Source: Piscinibacter defluvii (lineage in GTDB: Bacteria > Pseudomonadota > Gammaproteobacteria > Burkholderiales > Burkholderiaceae_C). Taken from it: a stretch of 64,000 nucleotides of DNA. The DNA is taken from assembly GCF_004011805.1 (NCBI RefSeq), contig NZ_RCHJ01000015.1, positions 62,001 to 126,000 on the forward strand, given 5' to 3'. A program made the position numbers and the translations under genes. The notes under the pieces are model-generated. The model was not told where the DNA came from and did not search any database. It was given only the letters and a program-made list of their open reading frames with translations. Shown here piece by piece: positions 36,997 through 48,115 of the stretch; position 1 is the first letter of the stretch, and each line of letters begins with the position of its first letter.

Positions 36997-38877
36997 TCAC
37001 CCCGGCACCGGCCCCCAGGCCTTGAGCGCGCGCAGCAGCGGGCGCTTCTTGGACTGGTGGCCCTCCATGCGGCGCAGCACGTCGTCGAGCGTGTGCATCG
37101 CCTCGAGGATGTGCGGGCCCTTGTTCAGCATCACGCACTCGGCGCGTTCGCCCATTGCCGCGTCGGTGATCTCCGCGCGTGAGGGCCGGCCGGTCTTGGC
37201 CAGGCCCTCCAGCACCTGGGTGGCCCAGACCACCGGCAGGTGCGCCGCCTCGCAGGCCCAGAGGATCTCCTCCTGCACCTCGGCCAGGCGCTCGAAGCCG
37301 CATTCCACCGCCAGGTCGCCGCGCGCGATCATCACGCCCGCGGCCTCGCCGGCCATCGCGGCGAACAGCATCTCGGGCAGGTGCTCGAAGCCGCGCCGGG
37401 TCTCGATCTTCAGCACCAGGCCGAGCGCGCCCGCGCCGCGCCGCGCCAGCTCGGCGCGCAGCGCGCGCACGTCGGCCGCACCCTGCGCGAACGAGAGGCC
37501 GACCAGATCGGCCTGCTGCGCCACCAGGTCCAGGTCGGCCAGGTCCTTGGGGGTGAGGGCCGGCAGCTCGAGCCGGCTGTCGGGCAGGTTGATGCCCTTG
37601 TCGGCGCCCAGCGTGGCGCCGGCCTCGGCGATGTCGGTGATCTCCACGTCGACGCCGCGCGCGGCCACGCGCCGCACCACGCCGCCGATGCGTCCGTCGT
37701 CGAACCAGACGCGCTCGCCCTTGGCCAGCCGGCCCAGCACCTCGGGCGGGGTGCAGGCGATGCCGGCCGGGCGCACGCGGCCCTCGTCGGAGCCGTGGCT
37801 GGCGTCGTGGCCCAGGCCGCTGCGCAGCAGGCGTAAGGTGTCGCCGCGCTGCAGGCCGATGCGGCCGGGCCGCTCGGGCAGGTCCGCGAGCAGCGTGTCG
37901 CGCGGTTGCGCGCCGTGGCGCAGCAGGCGCAGCCGCGTCTGCGGCGTCAGGTAGGCGCTGCGCTCGCATTGCAGCAGCACGCCGCCGGAGCGCTCGTCCA
38001 CCACCGTCAGGCGGCGCTCGGCGCCGCGCGCGTCGACCAGCTCGACCCGGTCGCCCGGGTGCAGACGCGCCAGCCACTCGGGCGCGACGCCCAGCGTCAG
38101 CTGCGCGCCGTGCACGGGCGCCGCCAGGCCGCGCGCGCGCAGCCCGAGCAGGGCCGGCGCGGTGACGCGGCCGAAGGCGTCGCGCTGCGGACGCAGCTTG
38201 ACCACCTGCGGGCCGGGCGCCACCGGCCCGGTGCGGATCTTCTGGCCGGCCAGGTCCATCAGCACCCGCACCGGGCGCCCGACCGCGGCCGCGGCGCGGC
38301 GCACCTGCGCGGCCATCGCCGTCCAGCACGGCGCGTCGTCGTGGGCGCAGTTGATGCGGGCCACGTCCATGCCCGCGTGCACCAGCGCATCGACCAGCGC
38401 CGCGTCGTGCGCCGCCTCGGCGGGCAGCGTCACCATCATGCGCACGCGCCGGCCCGGCGGCGGCGGGCCGAACAGGCGCTGCGCCTGCCCCTCGAGCAGC
38501 GCGCGGCCGAGGCGGAAGCCGGCCGGTTCGTCGGCCAGCGCCTGCCAGGGCCGGCCCAGCAGCACGTGCAGCAGGCCGATCACCTTGTCGAGGGTGGCCA
38601 TCACGTGGCTTTCGGCGCGCCCGAGCGAGGACAGGCCGAGCCGCGCCAGCCGGTCCTGCAGGCCGCGCGCGTCGACGCTGCGCATTGCCAGGTAATGCGC
38701 CAGGTTGCGCGCGCTGGCCGCCTGCGACGGGTGCACGGCGGCGATCCAGTCGGCCAGGCGCTGCTCGCAGTCGGCCATCGCGCGGCGCAGCCCCTGCAAC
38801 TCGACCAGCAGCGCCTGGCATTCGGTGCGCTCCCAGGCCGCCTCGCGCGGCAGGCCGGTGTCGACGCTGTGTTCCAT
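36997..38877 (-). CDS. Atypical pyruvate kinase-like protein
   Basis: A 626-residue protein with a pyruvate kinase barrel split around an insertion. N-terminal part (about 1-140) is helical and unlike pyruvate kinase. The barrel begins near RVRMMVTLP, with GMDVARINCAHDD and VLMDLAGQKIRTG; it resumes after a DUF-like insert at DKGINLPDSRLELPALTPKD, LVLKIETRRGFEHLPEML and GVMIARGDLAVE. The GTxGGKYP/SGET region of true pyruvate kinase is replaced by CVMLNKGPHILEA, and the C-terminal regulatory domain is missing. It may be catalytically altered. Confidence 0.8.
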   Translation of the reverse strand: MEHSVDTGLPREAAWERTECQALLVELQGLRRAMADCEQRLADWIAAVHPSQAASARNLAHYLAMRSVDARGLQDRLARLGLSSLGRAESHVMATLDKVIGLLHVLLGRPWQALADEPAGFRLGRALLEGQAQRLFGPPPPGRRVRMMVTLPAEAAHDAALVDALVHAGMDVARINCAHDDAPCWTAMAAQVRRAAAAVGRPVRVLMDLAGQKIRTGPVAPGPQVVKLRPQRDAFGRVTAPALLGLRARGLAAPVHGAQLTLGVAPEWLARLHPGDRVELVDARGAERRLTVVDERSGGVLLQCERSAYLTPQTRLRLLRHGAQPRDTLLADLPERPGRIGLQRGDTLRLLRSGLGHDASHGSDEGRVRPAGIACTPPEVLGRLAKGERVWFDDGRIGGVVRRVAARGVDVEITDIAEAGATLGADKGINLPDSRLELPALTPKDLADLDLVAQQADLVGLSFAQGAADVRALRAELARRGAGALGLVLKIETRRGFEHLPEMLFAAMAGEAAGVMIARGDLAVECGFERLAEVQEEILWACEAAHLPVVWATQVLEGLAKTGRPSRAEITDAAMGERAECVMLNKGPHILEAMHTLDDVLRRMEGHQSKKRPLLRALKAWGPVPG

Positions 38878-39053
38878 GCGCAGGGAGTCTGGCCCCGCCG
38901 AATGACGCGTGCATGACGGCGTGCGCGGGCGACGCGAACCGCCGACAGGAAGCTTGAGCCGGCTCAACACCGGGCCACGTGGCGACCGCGCCTGCCACCG
39001 CGCCGTCACGCCGACACCGAACACTGCGCCGGTCGCCACTCGCCGCCGGACCC

Positions 39054-39581
39054 GTGACCACAACGACCAAGACGCTGCTGCTGGCCCGTCATGTGCAAGC
39101 CGCCTGGCAGGACGCCGGCGCCAGCGAACGTCACCGGCCGCCGGACCGGCGCGGCGAGCAGGAGCTGGCCCGGCTGCACCGCTGGTGCGCCGAGCGCCTG
39201 GTGCTGCCGCGCCGGATCGTCAGCAGCCCGGCCACGCAGGCCCTCGAGACGGCCCGGGCGATGGCGCACGGCTTCGGCCTGCCGGGCGGCGCGGTCGTCG
39301 TCGACGAACGGCTCTACCACGGCTCGGCCCACGGGCTGACGACGCTGCTCGAGGGCCTGGACGATGCGTGGGACTGTGTCGTGCTGGTCGGCCACCACCC
39401 GGAGCTGGCGGACCTGTGCCGGCACTTCTGGCCCGGGATCGGCTACCTCGCCACCGGCACGCTGGCCGAGTTGCGCTTCGAGGCCGGAGGGTGGCGCGGC
39501 CTGCTCGATCGGCGCCCGAGCCTGGGCCTGCTGCACGCGCCGGCCGCCGGCGTGCGGGCGGGCGAGCGCAGCGCGGCGTAG
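39054..39581 (+). CDS. SixA-like histidine phosphatase
   Basis: A 175-residue member of the histidine phosphatase superfamily. The phospho-acceptor histidine lies in LLLARHVQAAW (RHV in place of the usual RHG), the ISSPATQALETA segment follows, and the second histidine is in VLVGHHPELADLC. SixA-type enzymes dephosphorylate phosphohistidine proteins. The GTG at 39054 was chosen because the domain starts immediately after it. The gene is divergent from the pyruvate kinase-like gene. Confidence 0.8.
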   Translation: MTTTTKTLLLARHVQAAWQDAGASERHRPPDRRGEQELARLHRWCAERLVLPRRIVSSPATQALETARAMAHGFGLPGGAVVVDERLYHGSAHGLTTLLEGLDDAWDCVVLVGHHPELADLCRHFWPGIGYLATGTLAELRFEAGGWRGLLDRRPSLGLLHAPAAGVRAGERSAA

Positions 39582-39640
39582 GAATGAGCACCCGGGGCCG
39601 TGGCCCTGAACGCGGTTCGGCCACGGCGCAGCGCCGCCGC

Positions 39641-40009
39641 TCAGGCCTTCACTTCGACCACCTGCTCGAAGCCGCCGAAGATCATGCGCTTGCCGTCGAA
39701 GGGCATGGGAGGATTGCCGGGCGTGGACGGGTCCATGCGGGGGTCCTCGATCATCTTCTTCATGGCGGCGTCGCGCGTGGCCTTGTCCGGCCACTCGACC
39801 CACGAGAAGGCCACCGTCTCTTCGGCGGTCGCCTGCACCGCGCGGCGAAAGTCGGTGACCTTGCCGTCGGGGACATCGTCGCCCCAGCTCTCGATCACAC
39901 GGATCGCGCCCAGTTCGATGAACAACGCATCGAAGTGCTGCGCGTGCTCGATGAACTTCTGCTTGTTGGCCGTGGGAACCGCGATCACAAATCCGTCGAT
40001 GTAGGACAT
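39641..40009 (-). CDS. DUF1428 family protein
   Basis: A 122-residue protein starting MSYIDGFVIAVPTANKQKF and containing WVEWPDKATRDAAMKKM and MPFDGKRMIFGGFEQVVE, the DUF1428 pattern (dimeric alpha-beta barrel fold, YciI/EthD-like size). The function is unknown. It is a single gene, convergent with the histidine phosphatase. Confidence 0.87.
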   Translation of the reverse strand: MSYIDGFVIAVPTANKQKFIEHAQHFDALFIELGAIRVIESWGDDVPDGKVTDFRRAVQATAEETVAFSWVEWPDKATRDAAMKKMIEDPRMDPSTPGNPPMPFDGKRMIFGGFEQVVEVKA

Positions 40010-40392
40010 GCCTGGACTCCTGTGGGGTGGACCGGTCGCCGCGCCCGTCCGAGGACGCGTCGTACCTGCTCGACGAGCCAACGCTAGCCGATTCGACACG
40101 ATCGACCGATCGCGCGGGCGGGCGCGCCTGGGGATGCGACGCCGGCTTGGCCCGAGACCGCCACTCGGGGACACCCGCTCACGGCCCACAGCGCGGGGCC
40201 TCGAAACCGCTGGGCGAGCCGACCATCCGGCTCGCTCACCGCACCTCGAACGTCGGCGGTCGGGCGCAGGCTCGAAACCACGCAGTCGGCCAGGAGCGGG
40301 CACTGGCGACCGGCCGCGCGATGTACGTACCGAAGTCCAGGCTCCAGGCCTGGATTGTCACGCGAGCCAGCGCCTTGTATGGTTGACCCACC
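40010..40392. other. Gene-free stretch before the histidine kinase
   Basis: No coding region is convincing. TTGTCA-N17-TATGGT at 40355-40383 is a possible sigma-70 promoter just before the kinase gene, though it leaves almost no leader. CCAGGCCTGG (a perfect palindrome) lies just upstream of it. Confidence 0.4.
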
Positions 40393-43084
<2,692 letters not shown>

Positions 43085-43196
43085 GCCGTCGCCGGTGGCG
43101 GCCGGCCCGTCGCATGCGGTGGGTCCGCGCGGCCAAGATCGCCCGCCGGCAGTTCCAAGTGCTTGATCCATCTTGGTCTTGGTGCCAGGCAGCGGC

Positions 43197-43211
43197 TGGC
43201 ATGGCTGATGC
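43197..43211 (+). promoter_or_regulatory. Candidate sigma-54 promoter for small exported protein
   Basis: TGGCATGGCTGATGC keeps GG and GC ten bases apart and the TGGCA/TGC cores. It is 57 bases before the small-protein start. An inverted repeat CCAAG-N12-CTTGG at 43155-43176 upstream could be an activator site. Confidence 0.6.
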
Positions 43212-43267
43212 GCTCCTGCGGGAGCGGTGTTCCTTTGAACAGCGGCTCTACCAAGAGGAGCGTGACC

Positions 43268-43579
43268 ATGGCAAGGAGTGCAAGGCGATGGATGGTGGCC
43301 TGGGCCGTCGCGTCGGCTGCGACGCAAGCCGGCGCTCAGGGCGCAGGCACAAGCCTGCAGGAACTCGAGCGGGAGTTCTGGCGCTGTGACCATGCGGCCG
43401 CGCGGAGCTTGCTCGACGCCGGCACGGCGGCGCAGTGCAGCATCGCCTACGAAGCGCTCAACAAGCGCCGCTTCGGCGGCGACTTCGGGGCGATGTTGGC
43501 CTGGTGGCGGGCGAACAAGGATGCGGAGCACCTCGCGCTGTCGGCCGAGGCGGAGCGCAAGGCGAGCCTCACGCCGTGA
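43268..43579 (+). CDS. Small exported protein of unknown function, next to sigma-54 two-component pair
   Basis: A 103-residue product with a probable signal peptide (MARSARRWMVAWAVASAATQAGAQ). The mature part has two cysteines (FWRCDHAAARS, AAQCSIAYEALNKRRF) and a helical C-terminus ending SAEAERKASLTP. The start follows AAGAGGAGCGTGACC. I do not recognise the family. Its position directly after a sigma-54 regulator, with a sigma-54-like promoter of its own, suggests it is the regulator's target. Confidence 0.75.
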   Translation: MARSARRWMVAWAVASAATQAGAQGAGTSLQELEREFWRCDHAAARSLLDAGTAAQCSIAYEALNKRRFGGDFGAMLAWWRANKDAEHLALSAEAERKASLTP

Positions 43580-43650
43580 GCAGCTGATGGCTGCATCACG
43601 CGACGCCAGCCCCCACCCGGTCCGCAGGACTCGTTGAGTATTCTCCCATC

Positions 43651-44145
43651 GTGCAGCACGCCGCCGCGATCATCGGTTCCGCGATCTTCCTGGTCATTGC
43701 TCCGGGCACGCTCGCCGTGGTCGTCCCTTGGTACCTCACGCACTGGCACTTCGCGCCGCCGCTATTCCCGATCGCGCGCGTGCTCGGCGCCGCCCTGATC
43801 GTCGCCGGGTTGCCCATCTTGCTGGATTCGTTCGCCCGCTTCGCGTTGCAGGGCCTGGGCACACCGGCGCCCGTGATGCCTCCCCAGCGCCTCGTCGTCA
43901 CCGGGTTCTACCGCTACGTCCGCAATCCGATGTACGTCGCAGTCACGGCGTTGATCGCCGGCCAGGGCCTCCTGTTCGGGAGCGTCACGGTGCTGGAGTA
44001 CGGTGCAATCCTGTGGGTCGGATTCTTCGCATTCGTGGTCGCCTACGAAGAGCCGACGCTGGACGAGCAGTTCCGCGACGAGTACAGGCGCTACCGGGCG
44101 AACGTGAGGCGATGGTTGCCGCGCATCACCCCGTGGCGCGGGTAG
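43651..44145 (+). CDS. Membrane methyltransferase of the isoprenylcysteine/phospholipid type
   Basis: A 164-residue membrane protein with three or four hydrophobic segments and the family motif GFYRYVRNPMYVAV followed by YEEPTLDEQFRDEYRRY. This is the ICMT/PEMT-like architecture; the methylated substrate is unknown. The GTG start at 43651 precedes MQHAAAIIGSAIFLVIAPG. Confidence 0.82.
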   Translation: MQHAAAIIGSAIFLVIAPGTLAVVVPWYLTHWHFAPPLFPIARVLGAALIVAGLPILLDSFARFALQGLGTPAPVMPPQRLVVTGFYRYVRNPMYVAVTALIAGQGLLFGSVTVLEYGAILWVGFFAFVVAYEEPTLDEQFRDEYRRYRANVRRWLPRITPWRG

Positions 44146-44480
44146 GTGGCAAGAACGCTGCGTGCGCGTCGTCCCCGCAGCGCCGTGGCTTGGCTTCGCG
44201 TTGGCAGCATGGCTGCTCCGTCGGCGGCCGGTGCGGTGAGCAGCCCCTTGTCAGCAGTGTCCGGTTCAATTGATGCCAGCAAGCCGCAAAGCCAATGCTG
44301 ACGCGGGTTTCGGAAGACTCAGGGGTGGCCGTCGCGAAGGCTGTGCTCCCGCTCGGTGTCACCTCGATGACGGTGCCGGCGCTGATGTCGCATTCAGCGG
44401 GGCTAGGCCAGCCTCTCTGGGCCGAAGCGGCGTTTCGGCCACCCCAGTTGCGTTGGGCCGGATGGCGGCGGCTGCCGCCA
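44146..44480. other. Gene-free stretch
   Basis: About 335 bases between the methyltransferase and the convergent stress gene. No coding region, promoter or hairpin was recognised. Confidence 0.4.
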
Positions 44481-45386
44481 CTACTTCTCGCGTACCAGCA
44501 GCAGCGCCGTCCGGCAACGCGACGCCACACGGGTTGCGACCGAGCCCATGATGGAGTGCCGGGAAGCACCGAAGCCGAGCGACCCCATCGCCAGCAGGTC
44601 CAGCCTGCTCTTCGTGGCCTGTGAGGCGATCGCATCGCCAGGCACCTGCCCGACCAGCCGCACTTCCGTGGCCGCGATGCCCGCTCGGGCCAGCAGATCC
44701 TGAGCCGGCTTGAACACGTTCTCGAATGCGGCCTTCTGCATGGCCTCGGCCTGCTCCGGCTTGAGGCCGGTCTGCACCTCCCGTTCGATCCAGCCCGGCA
44801 CGCTGATCTTCGCCAGGTCGGGAACGACGTGAATCAGGCTCACCGAGGGCGATGCGCCGAACAGGTCGCGATGTCCGGCCACGAAGCGCGCGACGGCAAG
44901 GCCGTAGGGGCTGCCGTCCAGCGCAATGCCGACCTTCAGCGAATCCCGCCTGGGGATGGGGGCTCCGCGCAGGATGAGCAGCGGCTTGGTGCACGCGACG
45001 GCCACGGTGCTCGCCACCGAGCCGAGCAGCAGCTTCTTCAATCCCGTGTCGCCGTGCGAGCCCATCACGATCAGGTCGGCCCGGTCGTTGGCGACGATCG
45101 ACCCCAGATCATGTGCCACGGTGCCGACGACGTACCGTGCCGTGGCGTTCGCGCCCGCTCGCTTGAGCGCCGCCGCCGCGGACTTCAATGCCTTCGCCGC
45201 TTCAGCCTCGTGGTAGCACTGCACGATCTCCTTGCCTGCAGCGCGTGAAACCCGCGGCGAGACCGGATATTGGACGTTGATCAGTTCGACCTCGGTTGGA
45301 TTCTTCAGCAGTGTGGCGCGCGACGCGACGAAGGAGACCGCGGCCTTGCTGAATTCGCTGGCATCGACGGGCATCAGGATGCGCAC
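44481..45386 (-). CDS. Universal stress protein, two-domain
   Basis: A 301-residue protein of two tandem USP domains. Each ends with the ATP-binding pattern G-x2-G-x9-G-S/T: VMGSHGDTGLKKLLLGSVAS in the first half and AMGSLGFGASRHSIMGSVAT in the second. It starts MRILMPVDASEF. It is the downstream member of a minus-strand group of stress genes, but a gap of about 200 bases separates it from the TerB-like gene. Confidence 0.93.
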   Translation of the reverse strand: MRILMPVDASEFSKAAVSFVASRATLLKNPTEVELINVQYPVSPRVSRAAGKEIVQCYHEAEAAKALKSAAAALKRAGANATARYVVGTVAHDLGSIVANDRADLIVMGSHGDTGLKKLLLGSVASTVAVACTKPLLILRGAPIPRRDSLKVGIALDGSPYGLAVARFVAGHRDLFGASPSVSLIHVVPDLAKISVPGWIEREVQTGLKPEQAEAMQKAAFENVFKPAQDLLARAGIAATEVRLVGQVPGDAIASQATKSRLDLLAMGSLGFGASRHSIMGSVATRVASRCRTALLLVREK

Positions 45387-45586
45387 AAGGAACTCCTCAG
45401 GTGATCGGAAGGTGTGGAACGGTCAGGACTTCTCGAGTCGCAGCACCTCGACGTCGGCCACGAACAGGACCATCGAGCGATGGTCCTCGCAGCGCGTCGC
45501 ACAGGGCAGCCTCGCACTCTCGGCGTCACGCTTCGCCGGCGGTTGGAGTGCTCGGCGTCATCGGCCGGTTCTCGGCTGAGGTGATC

Positions 45587-46090
45587 TCAGCGAAGGCGCA
45601 GCCTGTGCCCGGCATCGGCTGCGACGCCACGCGGGCGCACCTGGAAGTCCGCGCCATACAGCATGGGTTCGAGCAGCGCCTGGTCGTCGGGGTGCAAGCC
45701 CCAGCGCTCTATCGCGGCCAGCAGCACGAAGGACTCGCCGTCGTCGATCTGCCGGTCGGCGTGCACGACGGCCGAGCACAAGCGCAGCACGAGGCGCCGC
45801 GTGGTGTCGTCGTCGACCTCGTCCAGCATCCGGTCCAGCAGTCCGCTGGGGATGCAGCCCTCGTTGCCGCAGCGGGCCGGCCCCAGCAGGTCGGCGCACA
45901 GGTCATGGATCACGCCATGCCACTGCGGCCGGGTGAGACCGAGCCGTTCGGGGGCCTGGAGTGCCTCGAGCGCCGCAGTCTCGACCGCCTTGATGCGGCC
46001 ATTGGCGATCAGCGCCAGCGCGACGATCCGTGCTGCAGCCTCGGCACTGTTGCGGGGATAGGGGCGGAGCTGCGGGGAAGGAGTGTCCAT
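45587..46090 (-). CDS. TerB-like protein
   Basis: A 167-residue helical protein. IVALALIANGRIKAVETAALEAL and LRLCSAVVHADRQIDDGESFVLLAAIERWG show the repeated acidic metal-binding helical pattern of the TerB fold (tellurite resistance/stress). The start MDTPSPQLRP at 46090 was preferred to one four codons upstream. The function is unknown; the stress neighbours support the fold assignment. Confidence 0.6.
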   Translation of the reverse strand: MDTPSPQLRPYPRNSAEAAARIVALALIANGRIKAVETAALEALQAPERLGLTRPQWHGVIHDLCADLLGPARCGNEGCIPSGLLDRMLDEVDDDTTRRLVLRLCSAVVHADRQIDDGESFVLLAAIERWGLHPDDQALLEPMLYGADFQVRPRGVAADAGHRLRLR

Positions 46091-46103
46091 GTGGGTGCGC
46101 ATG

Positions 46104-46217
46104 TCAGAGGGGGACCGAGGGGGCGGCCATCAGCCAGAGGGAGGTCGTCAGCAACAGCACTGCCATGGCGAAGTGACGCGGGTCGAGACGCGGACTTGTG
46201 CTCGCTCGGGTTCTCAA
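46104..46217 (-). CDS. Possible small membrane protein (37 aa)
   Basis: A TTG start at 46217, seven bases after a clean AGGAG ribosome site, opens a 37-codon frame with a basic N-terminus (RTRASTSPRLDPRHFA) and a hydrophobic tail (MAVLLLTTSLWLMAAP) ending just before the TerB-like gene. The length, charge and ribosome site suit a small inner-membrane protein. No homology can be claimed. Confidence 0.4.
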   Translation of the reverse strand: MRTRASTSPRLDPRHFAMAVLLLTTSLWLMAAPSVPL

Positions 46218-46428
46218 GGGCGGGCTCCTGCGAAGTGGTGGCGGAAGACGAGGTCGAGAATCGACGGCCGGAGGCGCGGGACGCGGGGCGCGGTGGGCAC
46301 CCGCGGGGCGTCGAACGGCCACCCGCTTGCGGAGCCGGCGGTCACCGTACGGGGTGACGCCGCGCCATGTGAGCAGCGCGGCAGTTCGATGGGCGCCGCC
46401 GGTGTCGACGGAGTGCTGCGAGTGGTGC

Positions 46429-46866
46429 TCACGAGCCACCCACCACCAGCAATGCCATGCCGGCACCGACGCCAGCCGGAATGCCGAACTTCTCCCATGC
46501 GCCGGCCGTGGCGCCGCAGATCAGCTCGACCGGCACCGAGCTGCGCTCGAGCAACGGACCGCTGAGCGAGTTCTCGAGCGCGCGTGCGAAAGCGCTCTTG
46601 CGCGCCGTGCCGATGACACTGCGGGCGCAGTGGAGGCGGCGTGCCGCGTCGGCGATGCAGCGGGCCTGGTCCCTCACTTCCGTGTGAACGTGGTGAGGCA
46701 CGCCGGCGGCCTCGAGCAACTGCCGCGCCTCGGCGAGCGCTTCGTCGGCGCGCTCACGGTGGAAGTCGGCGCGCAGCTCCCGGTTGATGTGCCGTGCCAC
46801 GACCGCGTGCCGAACCGCAAACAACGCGTTGGAAGATCCGTCGCAGGGCAGGAGAAGCGTGACCAT
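46429..46866 (-). CDS. Universal stress protein with hydrophobic C-terminus
   Basis: A 145-residue single-domain USP starting MVTLLLPCDGSSNALFAVRHAV, with VIGTARKSAFARALENSLSG as the nucleotide-binding stretch (the usual glycine pattern is weak). Unusually, it ends in a hydrophobic segment (FGIPAGVGAGMALLVVGG) that could anchor it to the membrane. The start at 46866 was chosen for homology with USP N-termini. Confidence 0.8.
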   Translation of the reverse strand: MVTLLLPCDGSSNALFAVRHAVVARHINRELRADFHRERADEALAEARQLLEAAGVPHHVHTEVRDQARCIADAARRLHCARSVIGTARKSAFARALENSLSGPLLERSSVPVELICGATAGAWEKFGIPAGVGAGMALLVVGGS

Positions 46867-46900
46867 GGGGAGGTCTCCCGGCAAGGTGGACAAGGGCTCG

Positions 46901-47581
46901 TCAGTCACTGGTGCTGCCGAAGCCGAACAGCGCCAGCAGACTCACGAACAGGTTGTAGATCGAGACATACAGGCTCACGGTGGCCATCACGTAGTTGGTC
47001 TCGCCGCCGTGCACGATGCGGCTGGTCTCGAACAGGATCAGGCCGCCCATCAGCAGCACGAAGGCCGCGGACACGGTGAGCGATAGCGCCGTCACGTCGA
47101 AGAACAGTGCGCCCAGACCGGCCAGGAAGGCCACGACGATGCCGGCCAGCAGGAACCCGCCCATGAAGCTGAAGTCCTTGCGGGTGACCAGCGCGTAGGC
47201 CGACAGCGCGACGAAGATCGCCGCCGTGCCGCCCATGGCCATCATCACCACCTGGTGGCCGTTGGGCAGCGCCAGGTGCTGGCCGAGGATCGGGCCCAGG
47301 GTGTAGCCCATGAAGCCGGTCAGGCCGAACACCGACAACACGCCCCAGCCGCTGTCGCGCAGCTTGCTGGTCAGGAACAGCAGGCCGAAGAAGCCGGCCA
47401 GCGTCAGCAGCAGGCCAGGGTGCGGCAGCGCGAAGGCTGCACTGGCTGCGGCGGTCGCGGCGCTGAAGAGCAGCGTCAGCGACAGCAGTCCGTAGGTATT
47501 GCGCAGCACCCGATGGGTGCTGATCAGGCTCGGCGTGACCTGGTGCTCGGCGGCCGGTCTCTGGAGGGTCTCGATACTCAT
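46901..47581 (-). CDS. Bax inhibitor-1 (BI-1/YccA) family membrane protein
   Basis: A 226-residue protein with seven hydrophobic segments and the family end DVTALSLTVSAAFVLLMGGLI and YVSIYNLFVSLLALFGFG. BI-1/YccA proteins are pH-sensitive channels or modulators of FtsH. Its ATG overlaps the stop of the ribosome hibernation-like gene (ATGA). Confidence 0.9.
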   Translation of the reverse strand: MSIETLQRPAAEHQVTPSLISTHRVLRNTYGLLSLTLLFSAATAAASAAFALPHPGLLLTLAGFFGLLFLTSKLRDSGWGVLSVFGLTGFMGYTLGPILGQHLALPNGHQVVMMAMGGTAAIFVALSAYALVTRKDFSFMGGFLLAGIVVAFLAGLGALFFDVTALSLTVSAAFVLLMGGLILFETSRIVHGGETNYVMATVSLYVSIYNLFVSLLALFGFGSTSD

Positions 47582-47970
47582 GCCAAGTCTCCTTGGGCAC
47601 GGTCGGATGGCTGGGGTTCCCGGCGGTTGCGCACCGGGCGCGCGCCATGGCGCGCGACGTCGCGCACCGGATGCGTGCGATTGAGGTGTTTGACGACCAC
47701 CCGGCCGACGCGATCGGCGGCTCGGTCGATCACGGCGTACAGCTCGGCGCCGACATCCGTGACCACGGCGACGGGCGCGTCGAGCAGGTGGACCTGGATG
47801 CGGCAGTACTTGTCGACACCGCCGCGCGGCCCATTCTCGTCGCCCACACGGATCGCGACCCGCTGGATGCGGTTACCGTGGCGTGTCAGCACGAAGCCCA
47901 GCCGGCGCCGCAGGTGCTCGGCCAACGCCGGCGTCACCGTGAATCCCTGACCGTGGATGTCGACAATCAC
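47578..47970 (-). CDS. Ribosome hibernation factor-like (HPF/RaiA family) protein
   Basis: About 130 residues from a GTG at 47970: VIVDIHGQGFTVTPALAEHLRRRL followed by GDENGPRGGVDKYCRIQVHL and a basic tail (NRTHPVRDVARHGARPVRNR). The N-terminal beta-strand/helix pattern is that of HPF/RaiA proteins, which bind and silence ribosomes. The frame is open further upstream, but the extension crosses the divergent promoter region and is not supported. It is coupled to the BI-1 gene. Confidence 0.72.
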   Translation of the reverse strand: MIVDIHGQGFTVTPALAEHLRRRLGFVLTRHGNRIQRVAIRVGDENGPRGGVDKYCRIQVHLLDAPVAVVTDVGAELYAVIDRAADRVGRVVVKHLNRTHPVRDVARHGARPVRNRREPQPSDRAQGDLA

Positions 47971-48025
47971 CTTGCACCTCCGCTTCGCCGTCAGTGGCGA
48001 CACGCAAGAATCTAAGGCCGGGTAC

Positions 48026-48076
48026 TGTCCGTGAAAATCAGATTGTTCGGCTGACATCATCCGAAAAAAACGGACA
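48026..48076. promoter_or_regulatory. Inverted repeat in LysR/HPF intergenic region
   Basis: TGTCCGT (48026-48032) and ACGGACA (48070-48076) form a spaced inverted repeat; GATTGTTCGG (48041-48050) also mirrors CGGACAATC at the right arm. It lies between the divergent LysR-type gene and the HPF-like operon and is a plausible binding site for the LysR regulator. Confidence 0.5.
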
Positions 48077-48115
48077 ATCGTGCCTGCCAGGCCAGACTCC
48101 ACGACGGCCACACCC

